The notes beneath the pieces were generated by a model, which saw nothing but the letters and a program-made list of their open reading frames with translations, was not told where the DNA came from and made no database searches. A stretch of 64,000 bases of DNA. It comes from Thiothrix caldifontis. Lineage in GTDB: Bacteria; Pseudomonadota; Gammaproteobacteria; Thiotrichales; Thiotrichaceae. The translations under genes and the position numbers were made by a program. Positions 62,701 through 64,000 of this stretch are shown one piece after another (positions within the stretch are counted from its first letter, which is position 1; each line of letters starts with the position of its first letter). The DNA is taken from NCBI RefSeq assembly GCF_900107695.1, contig NZ_FNQP01000006.1, forward strand, positions 147,735 through 211,734, given 5' to 3'.

Positions 62701-63329
62701 CACACCCACGGCGTTTGCTGCTGTGCGATTTGTACAGCAAACACACTGAACTGGAACGCTTGGTCGTGGAGTTGGTGGAAGAATGGCATTTTCAAGGCGT
62801 GATTGAGATTGTCACCGTAGACGCTGAATTACCGGCAACGGTGTACGAAGCGACTCTGATTATCGGCGCAACCAATGTGCCGGATGTGCTGGATGTCGCC
62901 CGCTTGCAATCGGGTACGCTGATCGTGGATGATTCCGGCCCGCATTGTTTCAACCCGCAGCAAGCCCTGCAACGGCTGGAACAAGCTGCTGACATCCTGT
63001 TTACCGAGGGCGGGGCGTTGTACCTGCCGCAAGGTTTGCAGCATCAGTGCTATACCCCTACCGGTTTGGAAAACGTGTTTATTGACAGTGGGATGCTAGA
63101 CCCGCACATCCTGATGGGCTGTACCCTGTCTAGCCTGCTGAGTGCGTTGCACGCGAACTTGCCCGCCACCTTGGGGATGCCAGCGACAGCGGAATGCTTG
63201 GCGTTTTATCAGGCATTGCAACAACTAGGGGTTGCGGCTGCGCCGTTACGGTGTGACGATTACCTTTTGTCCAATGCCGCCATTGAACATTTCCGCCAAC
63301 ACTTTGCGCATGACACCATAGCGTGCTGA
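59748..63329 (+). pseudogene. 5'-truncated NRPS: half C domain, A, carrier, and AAR-like Rossmann domain
   Basis: Homology starts inside a condensation domain (PVGTTIANRQQQ, GLIGFFVNTLPLRV); the HHxxxDG half is missing, a TGA stop lies upstream in frame, and an in-frame TGA sits at 60030-60032 within the C domain. From 60039 one frame of 1096 codons remains: C remnant, A domain (YTSGSTGRPKGV, NEYGPTEG, YRSGDQVRW, NGKLDRK; codons ~85-590), carrier with Ser640 (FFALGGHSLLLVQL), then ~370 residues with a Rossmann GLGSIG (871-876) and an ITTGHAMTAA segment, resembling acyl-ACP reductase (AAR). By eye the ten-residue A-domain code reads D-S-A-L-I-A-E-V-W plus Lys; substrate undetermined. Probably a degraded gene, though A-T-Rossmann could still be translated from an internal start. 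Confidence 0.75.
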
Positions 63330-63359
63330 ATGTTGCCATGAGACTGATGAGGTAAAATT

Positions 63360-63740
63360 GTGCTTCCCATTCTTCCTATCCTTGTCGCCAGTGGTGTGCT
63401 GGCAGTCGGTACTAAAGCTGCCAGCAAGCGTTTGGGCAAGCCGGGTAAACCCAAAGGTTTGCCTCAAACACTCGCGGCAGCACTCAATAGCGCCCAGCGC
63501 GTGGATGACCGCTATCAGCACTTTGTGCAAACCCGGATTGATCCGTTGCTCATCAACAGTGAACGCGCTGAACAATTGGCACACATCAGTGCCGGGCGGC
63601 AACGTGTAATCGGCGAACATGAAAAATCCATCAATCGCCATATTGCGATTGGCTTTGGCGCAGTCGCTACCGTTGGGGTTGCACACCTTACAGCCCTATA
63701 CGCATCAACTTTAAGCCCTCCATTCCCTAACTTGCTGTAA
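63360..63740 (+). pseudogene. Truncated N-terminal region of a P-type-ATPase-like protein
   Basis: GTG start with GAGG eight bases upstream, 31 nt after the NRPS stop. The 126-codon frame reads GVLAVGTKAASKRLGKP, then RYQHFVQTRIDPLLIN, a helical stretch and a hydrophobic segment (IGFGAVATVGVAHLTALY). This resembles the N-terminal extension of some heavy-metal P-type ATPases. It ends in unrelated sequence overlapping the convergent IS-transposase, so it was probably cut by IS insertion. Assignment is tentative. Confidence 0.4.
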
Positions 63741-64000
63741 TCTCATCCAATTATTAGGTTTTTTCCTCCGTTTGTTTTGTCGGCAAGCGGTTGAAGAAGC
63801 GAAGAGTTTTGCCAGTTGCTTGAGGCATTTTATCAAGCTGCGTCGCTCAGCGATGCAGGCGGCAAGATGGGAAGCCTGTTCCTGAATGGCTTGAACACCT
63901 TTGGTGAGGCTGCGCTGGGGTATTTCCCACAATCCGGTGAGCATGATCCAGTGTTGGATGAGGATAATCAGTAATTTGACGTAGATTTCACACAAAATTC
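63711..64000 (-). mobile_element. IS4-like (DDE) transposase, C-terminal end, continues beyond window
   Basis: The minus-strand frame reads ILCEIYVKLLIILIQHWIML, IPQRSLTKGVQAIQEQASHL, then CRQNKRRKKPN before its stop. This matches C-terminal regions of IS4-family transposases of the kind common in Thiotrichales. The frame is open to the window edge, so the rest of the IS lies beyond 64000. The IS end should fall near 63690-63710, where it interrupts the preceding reading frame. Confidence 0.7.

Overview
The window is a chromosomal segment of a gammaproteobacterium. Gene content and order (rpsO-pnp, grpE/dnaK-dnaJ-dapB, nadD-rsfS-rlmH-maf-rng-yhdP-nit-tldD, purM-purN) are gammaproteobacterial. 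A YeeE/YedE sulfur transporter, a persulfide dioxygenase-like MBL protein, a cytochrome c' and a b561 cytochrome suggest a sulfur oxidiser of the Thiothrix/Thiotrichales type. The genus-level guess is inference; no rRNA or other decisive marker lies here.

Layout. 1-3.6 kb: sucB-lpdA-sucC (minus strand) behind three identical ATTGTCGACA sites. 3.6-6.2 kb: rpsO-pnp. 6.3-9.5 kb: FemAB-like acyltransferase, cytochrome c', YeeE/YedE transporter, cytochrome b561. 9.5-14.2 kb: heat-shock block grpE / dnaK-dnaJ-dapB with two sigma-32-type promoters and a hairpin touching the grpE Shine-Dalgarno. 14.3-19.3 kb: CnoX-like thioredoxin, YdgA-like protein, MurJ, SGNH protein. 19.4-26.3 kb: a MacAB-type tripartite exporter whose outer-membrane component carries an in-frame stop, divergent from a CpxRA-like two-component system; four helically phased GTAAA repeats (CpxR-box type) lie between them. 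26.3-29.6 kb: persulfide dioxygenase, secreted subtilase, NYN protein. 29.7-34.0 kb: a large TPR-like protein divergent from a two-gene ribosomal-peptide locus. 34.0-59.6 kb: mostly housekeeping genes (hrcA, nadK-recN, aguAB, aspC, a lytic transglycosylase, two tRNAs, purMN, ppnP, pmbA/tldD, yhdP, rng, maf, rlmH, rsfS, nadD, a PotD-like protein). 59.6-64 kb: a degraded accessory end with a 5'-truncated NRPS, a truncated P-type-ATPase-like reading frame and the 3' end of an IS4-like transposase.

The most interesting locus is at 32.1-34.0 kb. A 327-residue protein ends in two copies of TTxxxxEE (TTLMVGEEDGG and TTLAIGEEDGG), the core signature of plesiocin-type graspetides (omega-ester peptides). 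It is followed after 12 nt by an ATP-grasp ligase. Unlike the short precursors I know, the core is the C-terminal tail of a large protein with a DUF6174-like domain. A related domain ends the secreted subtilase 3 kb away, suggesting a possible functional link.

Other points worth a look are an NRPS adenylation-carrier unit fused to an AAR-like Rossmann domain, the nonsense codon in the exporter gene, and the phased operators. No gene-free stretch exceeds 300 bases; the longest is the roughly 294 nt between the two tRNA genes, which holds an IS3-like transposase remnant and a terminator.
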